DNA of 11,709 bases from Acidobacteriota bacterium. Lineage in GTDB: Bacteria > Acidobacteriota > Terriglobia > Terriglobales > Acidobacteriaceae. Below the pieces are notes generated by a model that saw nothing but the letters and a program-made list of their open reading frames with translations, did no database searches and had not been told where the DNA came from. Both the position numbers and the translations under genes were made by a program. The stretch covers positions 1 through 11,709 of the forward strand of contig JAJXYW010000036.1 of NCBI GenBank assembly GCA_021780415.1, given 5' to 3'. This document shows, in pieces, positions 1 to 6,564 of the stretch. Positions within the stretch are counted from its first letter, which is position 1, and each line of letters begins with the position of its first letter.

Positions 1-3000
1 GCGCCTGCACCAGCACTGACCGCATCGCAGCCGCGCTGGTCACCTCGCCAAAGTTCGCCGAGTTCTCCGTCGTATTGATCCCGTTGTACTGCACCGTGTT
101 GAACACATTGCTCGCCGTCACTCTCGCCTCCAGCGACCGCGTTCCGCCAAACTCCATCGTCCGCGACAGCGACGCATTCACCGCCACCGTCCCCGGCCCC
201 TCAATCGAGTTGCGCGATGCCGTCCCATACTCCCCTGCAGGCGCCACAAACGCCGCCTTGTTGAAGTAGTTTCCAACCGTCCCCGGTCCTTTCAATGACT
301 CTGTAAACACTCGGTCCGGACGCAGCGTAAACAAATTACCTGAAGCCGCTTCCGCCTGGCTCCCCGCATACGACGGCGTAAAGTACGCGCCCGTCGAGAA
401 CGTGAACGTCCCACTCAGCGAGAAATCATCCAGCGCATGCGACCAGAATCCACCCTTGTTGAAATATGCGCGGTTCGGCCCGAATGGCAGCTCCAGCAGC
501 CAGTTTCCCGTCGCACTCTGCCTTCGATCGAACGACGAATTGGCCTCTTCCAAATCCAGCCGCCGGAAGTTCTGCACGCTCGTCGCGCTGACTCCGCCCA
601 CCGACGACGCATTGTCGATCGAGTGTCCATACGTGTACGTAATTCCCAGCGCAATCCCTTTTTGCTGCCGCTTCTGCGCGCTCACCACCAGCGAATTCGC
701 ATGCGATCCCGCCACCGATGTCTCATACGAAAACGGCGCCACGCCCGGCGTCGTCACCCCAGCGGGCGTACTGTTCGGCGACCCCATCACATCCAGCCCA
801 CTGCCCTTCGCTCCGCTATATCCAACGTTCAGCACGATCTGCAGCGGCAACGTCCGCTGAATATTTATGTTGTAAGCCTGCACCATTCCCAGCCGATAAT
901 TCTTGTTCACCGAATAACTATTCTGAATCGTATCGGCGGTCGAGCACCCAAACCCATTCGCCAGCGTCATGTTCGCCGTCGTCGTCGTCGTCGTCGTCAC
1001 GCAACCCGTAGCCGTCGGCGTAGGATTCGTTGCGCTGGCGATAGCAATGGCATTCGTCTCGGTCGCTGCAAACGGCGGCTGGAACGACAGCGACTTCGCC
1101 ATCGTAGCGAACTGTCCCGTGTTGTAGTTGATCCCATATCCCGCGCGGATCACCGTCGCTCTCGTCAGCCTCGACCCCAGCGTCGACGTCAGCCGCGGCG
1201 TCCACGCCATCCCGAATCGCGGCGCAAACATTGTCCGATCCGGCTCAATCAACCCGCTCGGAAACGCGCCTTCATACTTGCCCACCTGTCCTGGCTGCAC
1301 CGGATCCACCTCGGTAAAGTCCGCATTGTGATCCAGGTTCACCAGCCGGTTATTCTTCTCCGTATACGGCGCGAAATATTCGTAGCGCACGCCATAATTC
1401 AGCGTCAGGTTCGAAGCCACGCGGAAGTCATCGGTCGCAAACCAGTCATACTGGTTCTCGCGCAGATAGATCTTGTACAACCCCGCCTGCAACGCCGTAC
1501 TCTGCGGCAGCCCCAGCAGAAAATCCGCAAACCCCGATCCACTCGTCGCCGCGCTTCCTGCAGTTTTATCCGCGGGGCTCTCCGTCGCATATCCCGAAAA
1601 CGTAAACTGCCCCAGTGGATTATTTCCGCCAATCGAGTTCGCCTGCACCCGCCTCACATCCAGCCCCAGCCGCACATTATGTCTCTTGTGCCGGTACGCA
1701 ACGAAGTCCGAAAACCCGATCGTCTGATTAATCAACGAGCTCGGCGTCGAATTGGACAGCCCCGCGAAGTTGCTGATGTTCAGCGCTGGCAGTCCGTTAT
1801 AAAACTGCGGATCGGCAAACCCTCCCGACTCATTTGGAACCGTGATTCCTGCAGTCTGCGTCGGATTGTTTGCCGTGTCTGTAAAGTAATTGCGCGTCTG
1901 CGAGTTCATCCGATTCCAACTCACCATCGCATGATTCGAGAATCTTCCATACGAAAGCGTGTACCCCGCATTCAGCGCATTGCCATCGCTCTCCGTCGTC
2001 CCACCCAGTGGCAGAAAGATGTTCCGCACATCACTCGCAGAGTGCGAGTAGTTATATCCAATGTTGATATTCTGTCGCAGCGACGCCGGCAGATTCGAGT
2101 TTCTTCCGCCTCCAAACATCGGAAACGGCGAGCCCGACTTCTGTCCCACCGTGCGCACATACCGCGTATTGATCGCGACCACGTTGTTGCCCGCATTTGC
2201 GATTGTCTCGTAGTTGAACCCTTGCGCATTTGTCGCAATGTTTGGCGCAGGATAATACTGCAACAGCGCCAGCGCCTGCGCCGAGATCGGCGTTACAGCA
2301 TTCGTCAGGTTGTTGTTCAACACCGCCAGCCCCGTCGACGGATCATAAATCTGCACCGGCCTCACCACGCCGTTTACCACCTGCGTCGACTGCGAAAAAT
2401 CCCCCGTCCGTTCCAGCGTTGTCGGTACGCGAGAAGGCCCGCCCAGAAACGCATTCAAATTCTTCTGTCCCGTCAAATTGAAGAACACGAACTGACTCGT
2501 ATTCGGCTTCACCAATCCCGGAATATACGGCGATCCCGCCAGCGTCACGCCATACCGATTCGTATACGACGAAGGCTTTGTCTGCGGCTGCAACGTTGGC
2601 GACCACTGCGCCGAATCCAGCGCCGCATTGTTCCCCATGTAAAAGACGCTCCCATGCGGCTGCGCAGGATTGAAGTTCCGAAATGCTCCACCAAATCCTC
2701 CACGTCCTCCGCGTCCGCCTGGACCGCCGCCACCCATCATTCCGCCCAGCACTCCTACGATCGCATTCGTCGGATCACTTCCCGGCGGCAGCATCCCACT
2801 CTGCCGAGCCCGCGCCACAGCGTCCTGCACGCGTTGCCGCATCTCATCCTCGCTGAAGTTCGCCAGGCCATTCATCTGTCCGGTCTGCCCGGTCACCGCC
2901 ACTGAGTCCGTCGCATCGTCTCCTATCCCCGCCAGTGTCGGTAACGCAGCGCCCGTATTCCCCGCACCCGTCGTCGCATCCATCACACTCTCGCCCGCGC

Positions 3001-3526
3001 TCAGGCTCAGCCCCTGCAACCCCTGGCCCGCACTCGTGCCGCCACTCTGTCGAGCCTCCGCCTCCGCGGCTCGACTCGCCAGTTCCAACCCAAAGTCCGT
3101 CGCCTTCAGCACAATCCGAATTCCCTGTGCCGCCGCCTGAGACTCCACTCCGGTCAACACATCCTCCGCCGTCGCCGCCGCAAATCCGGCCAGCTCCGCG
3201 CGCACCACGTAGCGCCCATTGCGCGGTATCGCCATCGCATACGCTCCGTCGATGTCGGTCGACGTCGCATACTTCTTCCCCGTCAGCGTGTTGGTCGCCG
3301 TGATCGCAACCCCCGGCAGCGGAACTCCTCCCGCCTTACCCACCGCACCCGCAACCACGTGTCCTGCAATCGTCCCACCTTGCCCGGCCACCGCCGTCAC
3401 CTGTGTCGTTGGAGCCTGCACGGCTGCACTCTCTACCGCCGTGCTTTGCGCCGTCACCGCACCCCACCCCATCAGCAACACCGCACCTGCTGCAACTCCC
3501 ACCGCTCCTCTGCGCATCCGCCTCAT
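1..3526 (-). CDS. TonB-dependent receptor, Oar-like, with carboxypeptidase-regulatory-like N-terminus (3' end cut by window edge)
   Basis: Predicted outer-membrane receptor that would import a ligand using TonB energy; the substrate cannot be told. The minus frame from ATG 3526 is open to the window edge, with no in-frame stop over about 1175 codons. Residues 1-27 look like a signal peptide (Arg-rich start, hydrophobic core, VTAQS cleavage region). Residues about 51-126 form a carboxypeptidase-regulatory-like beta domain (GTIAGHV, PLPGVAITATN, DIDGAYAM). A Gly/Arg-rich segment lies at about 261-280 and a run of seven Thr at 844-850. The remainder has the aromatic, Asn-rich texture of Oar-like barrels, with phrases such as NYGVRYEYFAPY and LEARVTASNVFNTVQYNG. 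The last visible residues, ending MRSVLVQA, resemble the final turns of this family, so probably only a handful of residues are missing. A GAAGGG Shine-Dalgarno lies 7 nt before the chosen ATG; a second in-frame ATG lies at 3517. The family is expanded in Acidobacteriota. Confidence 0.9.
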   Translation of the reverse strand, partial: MRRMRRGAVGVAAGAVLLMGWGAVTAQSTAVESAAVQAPTTQVTAVAGQGGTIAGHVVAGAVGKAGGVPLPGVAITATNTLTGKKYATSTDIDGAYAMAIPRNGRYVVRAELAGFAAATAEDVLTGVESQAAAQGIRIVLKATDFGLELASRAAEAEARQSGGTSAGQGLQGLSLSAGESVMDATTGAGNTGAALPTLAGIGDDATDSVAVTGQTGQMNGLANFSEDEMRQRVQDAVARARQSGMLPPGSDPTNAIVGVLGGMMGGGGPGGRGGRGGFGGAFRNFNPAQPHGSVFYMGNNAALDSAQWSPTLQPQTKPSSYTNRYGVTLAGSPYIPGLVKPNTSQFVFFNLTGQKNLNAFLGGPSRVPTTLERTGDFSQSTQVVNGVVRPVQIYDPSTGLAVLNNNLTNAVTPISAQALALLQYYPAPNIATNAQGFNYETIANAGNNVVAINTRYVRTVGQKSGSPFPMFGGGRNSNLPASLRQNINIGYNYSHSASDVRNIFLPLGGTTESDGNALNAGYTLSYGRFSNHAMVSWNRMNSQTRNYFTDTANNPTQTAGITVPNESGGFADPQFYNGLPALNISNFAGLSNSTPSSLINQTIGFSDFVAYRHKRHNVRLGLDVRRVQANSIGGNNPLGQFTFSGYATESPADKTAGSAATSGSGFADFLLGLPQSTALQAGLYKIYLRENQYDWFATDDFRVASNLTLNYGVRYEYFAPYTEKNNRLVNLDHNADFTEVDPVQPGQVGKYEGAFPSGLIEPDRTMFAPRFGMAWTPRLTSTLGSRLTRATVIRAGYGINYNTGQFATMAKSLSFQPPFAATETNAIAIASATNPTPTATGCVTTTTTTTANMTLANGFGCSTADTIQNSYSVNKNYRLGMVQAYNINIQRTLPLQIVLNVGYSGAKGSGLDVMGSPNSTPAGVTTPGVAPFSYETSVAGSHANSLVVSAQKRQQKGIALGITYTYGHSIDNASSVGGVSATSVQNFRRLDLEEANSSFDRRQSATGNWLLELPFGPNRAYFNKGGFWSHALDDFSLSGTFTFSTGAYFTPSYAGSQAEAASGNLFTLRPDRVFTESLKGPGTVGNYFNKAAFVAPAGEYGTASRNSIEGPGTVAVNASLSRTMEFGGTRSLEARVTASNVFNTVQYNGINTTENSANFGEVTSAAAMRSVLVQA
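971..1000 (-). repeat. (ACG)7 trinucleotide run inside the TonB receptor gene
   Basis: On the plus strand seven consecutive CGT triplets lie at 977-997. On the coding (minus) strand they are ACG codons giving Thr 844-850, in a probably surface-exposed, low-complexity part of the receptor between the motifs TPTATGCV and ANMTLANG. Triplet slippage would change the Thr count without a frameshift. Confidence 0.8.
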
Positions 3527-3625
3527 CTCCAAACCCTTCACCTACACCTCTCCCGTCACCCGAGCTGGCGTTTCCCCGCCCGCTCGATCGCACTACGCAC
3601 AGCGTCACGCCATCTCACCGGCAAA
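3527..3625. other. Intergenic spacer between DUF5666 gene and TonB receptor gene
   Basis: This 99-bp spacer holds the Shine-Dalgarno GAAGGG for the receptor. I see no convincing promoter hexamers or strong hairpin. The two genes could therefore be co-transcribed, but this is inference from spacing and common orientation. Confidence 0.5.
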
Positions 3626-4408
3626 CTACTGCGGAGCCTGATTGTTACTCGGTCGCGCATTCCCACCCGAAGCCGCATCGCCATTCCGCCGCCCAACCCT
3701 CTCCATCACCACTAGCTGCGTCGGAACGAATCTCCCGCCCTTCACCGCTCCCGTTCCGCGCACGCCCTCACCCACCTTGATGTCGGCCAGCGTAATACTC
3801 TCTCCGCCAGTCTCCGGAGCTGCACTCTGCGCCGCACTCACACCACTCGCACCAAATCCGCCTCCAACACCACGCCCGCCTCTCCGGAACGATGTCGTCT
3901 CATCGAACCCGATCGTCTGCGTCACATGGTCCGGCCGCTCCACGGTCATCGTGGCGTTGTCCATATCGATCGCGGTCACCCTCCCCACGATGTACGTCTT
4001 TCCCAGGTTCTCCTTCATCGCCTTCACCTGCGCGGCATCGGTCGCAAATACGACCGCCGCATGCAGCGTCTTCTTCGGCGCATCCAGCATCCCCGCGGCC
4101 ATCACCCCATCCCCCACCTTCAACTCCGCAATCTTCACCGTCACGCCGCGCCCTTTCATCACGCGCGTATTGTCAGTGGTCACAATCTGCATCGTCGCTC
4201 CATCCTCGGTCTTCACCGTCAGCGTCGACCCGGCCACCGCCGTCACCTCGCCTGCCACCCGCTGCATCCCCGCGAACGCCCCACGCCCCTGCTGTTGGCC
4301 CTGCTGTTGACCCGGCTGCGTTGCTCCGGCAGCCTGCGCCTGCACCCGCGCGGCCGCACCGGCCAGCATCACAATCACCGCCATCATCATCGCCTTACGA
4401 CGCATCAT
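3626..4408 (-). CDS. Exported DUF5666-domain protein
   Basis: Secreted or periplasmic protein of unknown function, 260 aa. Residues 1-26 form a signal peptide (MMRRK followed by a hydrophobic stretch, ending ARVQAQA). A Gln/Gly-rich linker follows at about 30-45. Two small beta-rich repeats come next, at about 49-123 (VAGEVTAVAGSTLTVKTEDG, then ELKVGDGVMAAG) and about 138-237 (IVGRVTAIDMDNATMTVERP, then DIKVGEGVRGTG). Each has the pattern expected of DUF5666/OB-like modules: a G.V..V strand, a threonine-rich strand, then a KVGDGV turn. A Gly/Ala-rich loop (about 177-200) interrupts the second repeat, and the C-terminus is polar and disordered. Two adjacent ATGs are possible starts (4408 and 4405); AGGAG lies 3 nt before the first and 6 nt before the second, so 4405 may be the true start. 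The gene sits 99 bp upstream of the TonB receptor on the same strand. Function is not known. Confidence 0.8.
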   Translation of the reverse strand: MMRRKAMMMAVIVMLAGAAARVQAQAAGATQPGQQQGQQQGRGAFAGMQRVAGEVTAVAGSTLTVKTEDGATMQIVTTDNTRVMKGRGVTVKIAELKVGDGVMAAGMLDAPKKTLHAAVVFATDAAQVKAMKENLGKTYIVGRVTAIDMDNATMTVERPDHVTQTIGFDETTSFRRGGRGVGGGFGASGVSAAQSAAPETGGESITLADIKVGEGVRGTGAVKGGRFVPTQLVVMERVGRRNGDAASGGNARPSNNQAPQ

Positions 4409-4677
4409 CCACTCCTCGAACTCCTACACACAAAGACGACGTCGCCGCGCAGAAGACGCGCTGGCCAGCAAATAATCTGCCCCACTCCCTTTTGCTGCAT
4501 TCCCGCCGCCGCTCCCGATCGGCCCATTCCCGGTGGCGGCCATTGTTTTTCTTCGCTCATCGGTTTACCGTCAAGCCACGGTGCAACGCGCGCCGCCCCG
4601 CCTGAATTGCAGAGCAACAACCTTTTCTTGGTGAAGCATCTAAGCGCCTGAAGCATCGAATAGTACCGGAGCGCACC
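4409..4677. other. Divergent intergenic region between DUF5666 gene and egtB
   Basis: These 269 bp must carry the promoter of egtB (plus) and probably that of the DUF5666/TonB unit (minus). I could not find a well-spaced -35/-10 pair on either strand; TTGGTG at 4628-4633 has no good -10 partner. A GC-rich inverted repeat at 4503-4539 is listed separately. A short minus-strand open frame here shows no recognisable protein features. Confidence 0.5.
4503..4539. promoter_or_regulatory. GC-rich hairpin with following T tract in the egtB upstream region
   Basis: CCGCCGCCG at 4503-4511 pairs with CGGTGGCGG at 4531-4539, a 9-bp stem with one G-T wobble and a 19-nt loop. On the plus strand it is followed within a few bases by TTTTTC (from about 4545), an arrangement like an intrinsic terminator. 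There is no plus-strand gene upstream that needs one. It could be a 5'-leader structure of either divergent transcript, or chance in GC-rich DNA. Confidence 0.25.
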
Positions 4678-4680
4678 ATG
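4667..4680 (+). promoter_or_regulatory. Ribosome binding site of egtB
   Basis: GGAG lies 6 nt before ATG 4678 (CCGGAGCGCACCATG). It fixes the start, and the protein then has the usual family length. Confidence 0.6.
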
Positions 4681-6090
4681 CTGACTCAGTCCACACCTCT
4701 CACCCCCTCACACGCCAGCGCCGCAACGTTGCTCGACCGCTTCCGTACCGTGCGTGCGGCCACCATGCGTTTCTGCACCCCGCTCACCCCGGAGGACATG
4801 ATGGTGCAATCCTGTCCCGAGGCCTCGCCCATCAAGTGGCATCTCGCCCACACCTCCTGGTTCTTCGAGACCTTCGTCCTCTCCGAGTTCATCGCCGGCT
4901 ACCAGACCTTCGACCCCAACTTCCGCTGGCTCTTCAACTCCTACTACCGCGCTGTTGGCGACATGCCCGAGAAGAAACTCCGCTCCTCGTTCTCCCGTCC
5001 GCCGCTTGACCAGGTCCTCGCCTACCGCCGCCACGTCGACGCGGCCATCGCCCGGCTCCTCTGCTGCGTCCCCCAGGATGAATCCCAGCGCCGGATCGTC
5101 CTCGGTCTCGAGCACGAACAGCAGCACCTCGAGCTAGCCGCCACCGACATCAAGCACGCCTTCTTCACCAACCCCCTTCACCCCGCCTACAAGAACCCCC
5201 CTCCCCCCGAGCCCAGATCCTCCTCCGCCCCCAGCTCATCCGAGACCATGGCGCCGCCGCTCCACTGGCTCAGCTTCACTCCCGGCTCGCCCCTCACGCC
5301 CGGCCTCGTCGAAGTCGGCCACACCCCGGACCCCAACAACCTCCACTCCTTCGCGTTCGACAACGAGAGCCCCCGCCACACCCTCTATCTTCGTCCCTTC
5401 CAGCTAGCCTCCCGCGCCGTCACTTGTGCCGAGTACCTCGCCTTCATCGAAGACGACGGCTACTCCCGTCCCGAGCTCTGGCTCTCCGAAGGCTGGGAGA
5501 CCATGCGCTCCGAAGGTTGGCAGGCACCGCTCTACTGGGTCCGCGACTCCGCCACCTCCTCCGGCTGGCGCATCTTCACCCTGCACGGCTTCCGCTCCCT
5601 CGGCGAACTCTCCGAGACTCCCGTCTGCCACCTCAGCTTCTTCGAGGCCGAGGCCTTCGCCCGCTGGTCCGGCCACCGCCTCCCCACCGAGTTCGAGTGG
5701 GAGTTCGTCGCCGTCCAGCCTCCTCCGGCTCTGGCATCCCCCGCCGGAGCAGCAGCGTCTGCTCCCTCCCCTCGCCCCGCCAACATGTTCGAGTCCCAGC
5801 ACCTCCACCCTCAGCCCGCCTCCACCACCGCCGACCTCGCGCATCCGCAGCAGCTCTTCGGCGACGTCTGGGAGTGGACCCAATCGCCCTACACGGGCTA
5901 TCCCGGCTACAAGCCCCTCCCCGGCGCCCTCGGCGAGTACAACGGTAAGTTCATGAGCTCCCAGATGGTCCTTCGTGGCGGCTCCTGCGTCACTCCGCGG
6001 TTTCACATCCGTCCCACGTACCGCAACTTCTTCTCACCCTCCACCCGCTGGCAGTTCAGCGGCCTCCGCCTCGCCCGCGACGGTGCCTAA
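4678..6090 (+). CDS. egtB: Ergothioneine biosynthesis protein EgtB (hercynine sulfoxide synthase)
   Basis: Non-heme iron enzyme joining hercynine to a thiol donor (gamma-glutamylcysteine or cysteine) with O2, giving a sulfoxide in ergothioneine synthesis; cytosolic. The protein is 470 aa, typical for EgtB. The N-terminal DinB-like half carries the iron ligands: His in WHLAHTSWFFE (H55/H58, H58 the likely ligand) and HEQQHLE (H146, H150). The C-terminal half is a formylglycine-generating-enzyme-like fold: LSFFEAEAFARWSGHRLPTE, FGDVWEW at 394-400, VLRGGSCVTP at 431-440 and RWQFSGLRLA at 457-466. Two Pro/Ala/Ser-rich loops (about 174-190 and 346-364) look like lineage-specific insertions. A Tyr-Tyr pair (Y89-Y90, in NSYYRAVGD) recalls the Chloracidobacterium EgtB, whose active-site tyrosines lie in this half. 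The start is supported by GGAG 6 nt before the ATG. egtD follows on the same strand 471 bp downstream. Confidence 0.95.
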   Translation: MLTQSTPLTPSHASAATLLDRFRTVRAATMRFCTPLTPEDMMVQSCPEASPIKWHLAHTSWFFETFVLSEFIAGYQTFDPNFRWLFNSYYRAVGDMPEKKLRSSFSRPPLDQVLAYRRHVDAAIARLLCCVPQDESQRRIVLGLEHEQQHLELAATDIKHAFFTNPLHPAYKNPPPPEPRSSSAPSSSETMAPPLHWLSFTPGSPLTPGLVEVGHTPDPNNLHSFAFDNESPRHTLYLRPFQLASRAVTCAEYLAFIEDDGYSRPELWLSEGWETMRSEGWQAPLYWVRDSATSSGWRIFTLHGFRSLGELSETPVCHLSFFEAEAFARWSGHRLPTEFEWEFVAVQPPPALASPAGAAASAPSPRPANMFESQHLHPQPASTTADLAHPQQLFGDVWEWTQSPYTGYPGYKPLPGALGEYNGKFMSSQMVLRGGSCVTPRFHIRPTYRNFFSPSTRWQFSGLRLARDGA

Positions 6091-6156
6091 CCGCCCCGCC
6101 CCAACTCTCAACCCACCTCCGCCCCGTCCTCCTGAGCAAGGCGAAGCACCCCTGTA

Positions 6157-6324
6157 GTTGCCATTGCCGTTGCTGTTGCTGTTGCCGTTGCTCTTGCCGT
6201 TGCCGTTGTCGTTGCCGTTGTCGTTGTCGTTGCTCTTGCCGTTGTCGTTGCTCTTGCCGTTGCCGTTGCCGTTGCTCTTGCTCTTGCCGTTGCTCTTGCT
6301 CTTGCCGTTGCCGTTGCCGTTGCC
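6157..6324 (+). repeat. Degenerate hexamer array, 28 units of GTTGCC type (array 1)
   Basis: Exactly 28 uninterrupted hexamers of the form [G/C/A]TTG[C/T][C/T]. The variants are GTTGCC, GTTGCT, CTTGCC, CTTGCT, GTTGTC and one ATTGCC. The array begins 66 bp after the egtB stop. No frame contains a stop on the plus strand; depending on frame the repeats read Val-Ala/Leu-Ala or Leu-Pro. The composition does not resemble the flanking genes. It looks like a slippage-grown simple repeat rather than coding sequence. Confidence 0.9.
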
Positions 6325-6360
6325 TTTTTGGTTGTCATCCCGCAGGGATCTGCTTCTTCT
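6325..6360 (+). repeat. Hairpin repeat element, short form, copy 1
   Basis: A 36-bp insert in phase with the hexamer array: a T run, then GGTTGTCATCCCGCAGGGAT, then CTGCTTCTTCT. The core ATCCC-GCA-GGGAT is a perfect 5-bp stem with a 3-nt loop. Nearly identical to copy 2 at 6445-6480 and homologous at both flanks to the longer copies at 7629-7670 and 7883-7928. Confidence 0.85.
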
Positions 6361-6444
6361 TTTGCTGTTGCCGTTGCTGTTGCCGTTGCTCTTGCCGTTG
6401 CTCTTGCCGTTGCTCTTGCCGTTGCTCTTGCCGTTGCCGTTGCT
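6361..6444 (+). repeat. Degenerate hexamer array, 14 units (array 2)
   Basis: Starting with TTTGCT, 13 further hexamers follow, mostly alternating GTTGCT and CTTGCC. They are in the same 6-bp phase as array 1, because the intervening element is 36 bp long. Array 2 plus copy 2 of the element resembles a 120-bp repeat of the preceding pattern. Two more units (TTTGCT, GTTGCT) follow copy 2 at 6481-6492. Confidence 0.85.
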
Positions 6445-6480
6445 TTTTGGTTGTCATCCCGCAGGGATCTGCTTTTGTCT
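6445..6480 (+). repeat. Hairpin repeat element, short form, copy 2
   Basis: A second 36-bp element, about 120 bp from copy 1 and again in phase with the hexamers. It is TTTT followed by GGTTGTCATCCCGCAGGGAT and a T-rich tail CTGCTTTTGTCT. It has the same ATCCC/GGGAT hairpin. The difference from copy 1 is confined to the T-rich ends. Confidence 0.85.
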
Positions 6481-6551
6481 TTTGCTGTTGCTTTTACCTG
6501 TCTCCGCTGCTCAACTCGTTACACACGGGGCTTTACCCCCTCCCACCCCAC

Positions 6552-6564
6552 GAGGCCTCCCTTG
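6552..6564 (+). promoter_or_regulatory. Ribosome binding site and TTG start of egtD
   Basis: GAGG at 6552-6555 lies 6 nt before TTG 6562. This is the only start that gives a normal-length EgtD without reading into the repeat array, so the site decides the start. Confidence 0.5.

Noticed and set aside
437..2905. Very long plus-strand open frame (822 codons) rich in Arg, His and Pro
   Set aside because: It is the antisense shadow of the TonB receptor gene; composition is Arg-extreme with no domain, while the minus frame gives a coherent receptor.
4405..4656. Minus-strand 83-codon open frame upstream of the DUF5666 gene
   Set aside because: No ribosome binding site was evident, it overlaps the divergent promoter region and the DUF5666 start, and the product has no recognisable features.
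6157..6492. CRISPR-like array
   Set aside because: The unit is a 6-bp degenerate repeat without spacers; the two 36-bp elements are separated by repeat, not by unique spacers, and no cas gene is present.
6328..6561. N-terminal extension of EgtD starting at TTG 6328
   Set aside because: It would consist of the hairpin element and Val-Ala repeats plus unrelated sequence, unlike EgtD; TTG 6562 has a ribosome binding site and gives the normal length.
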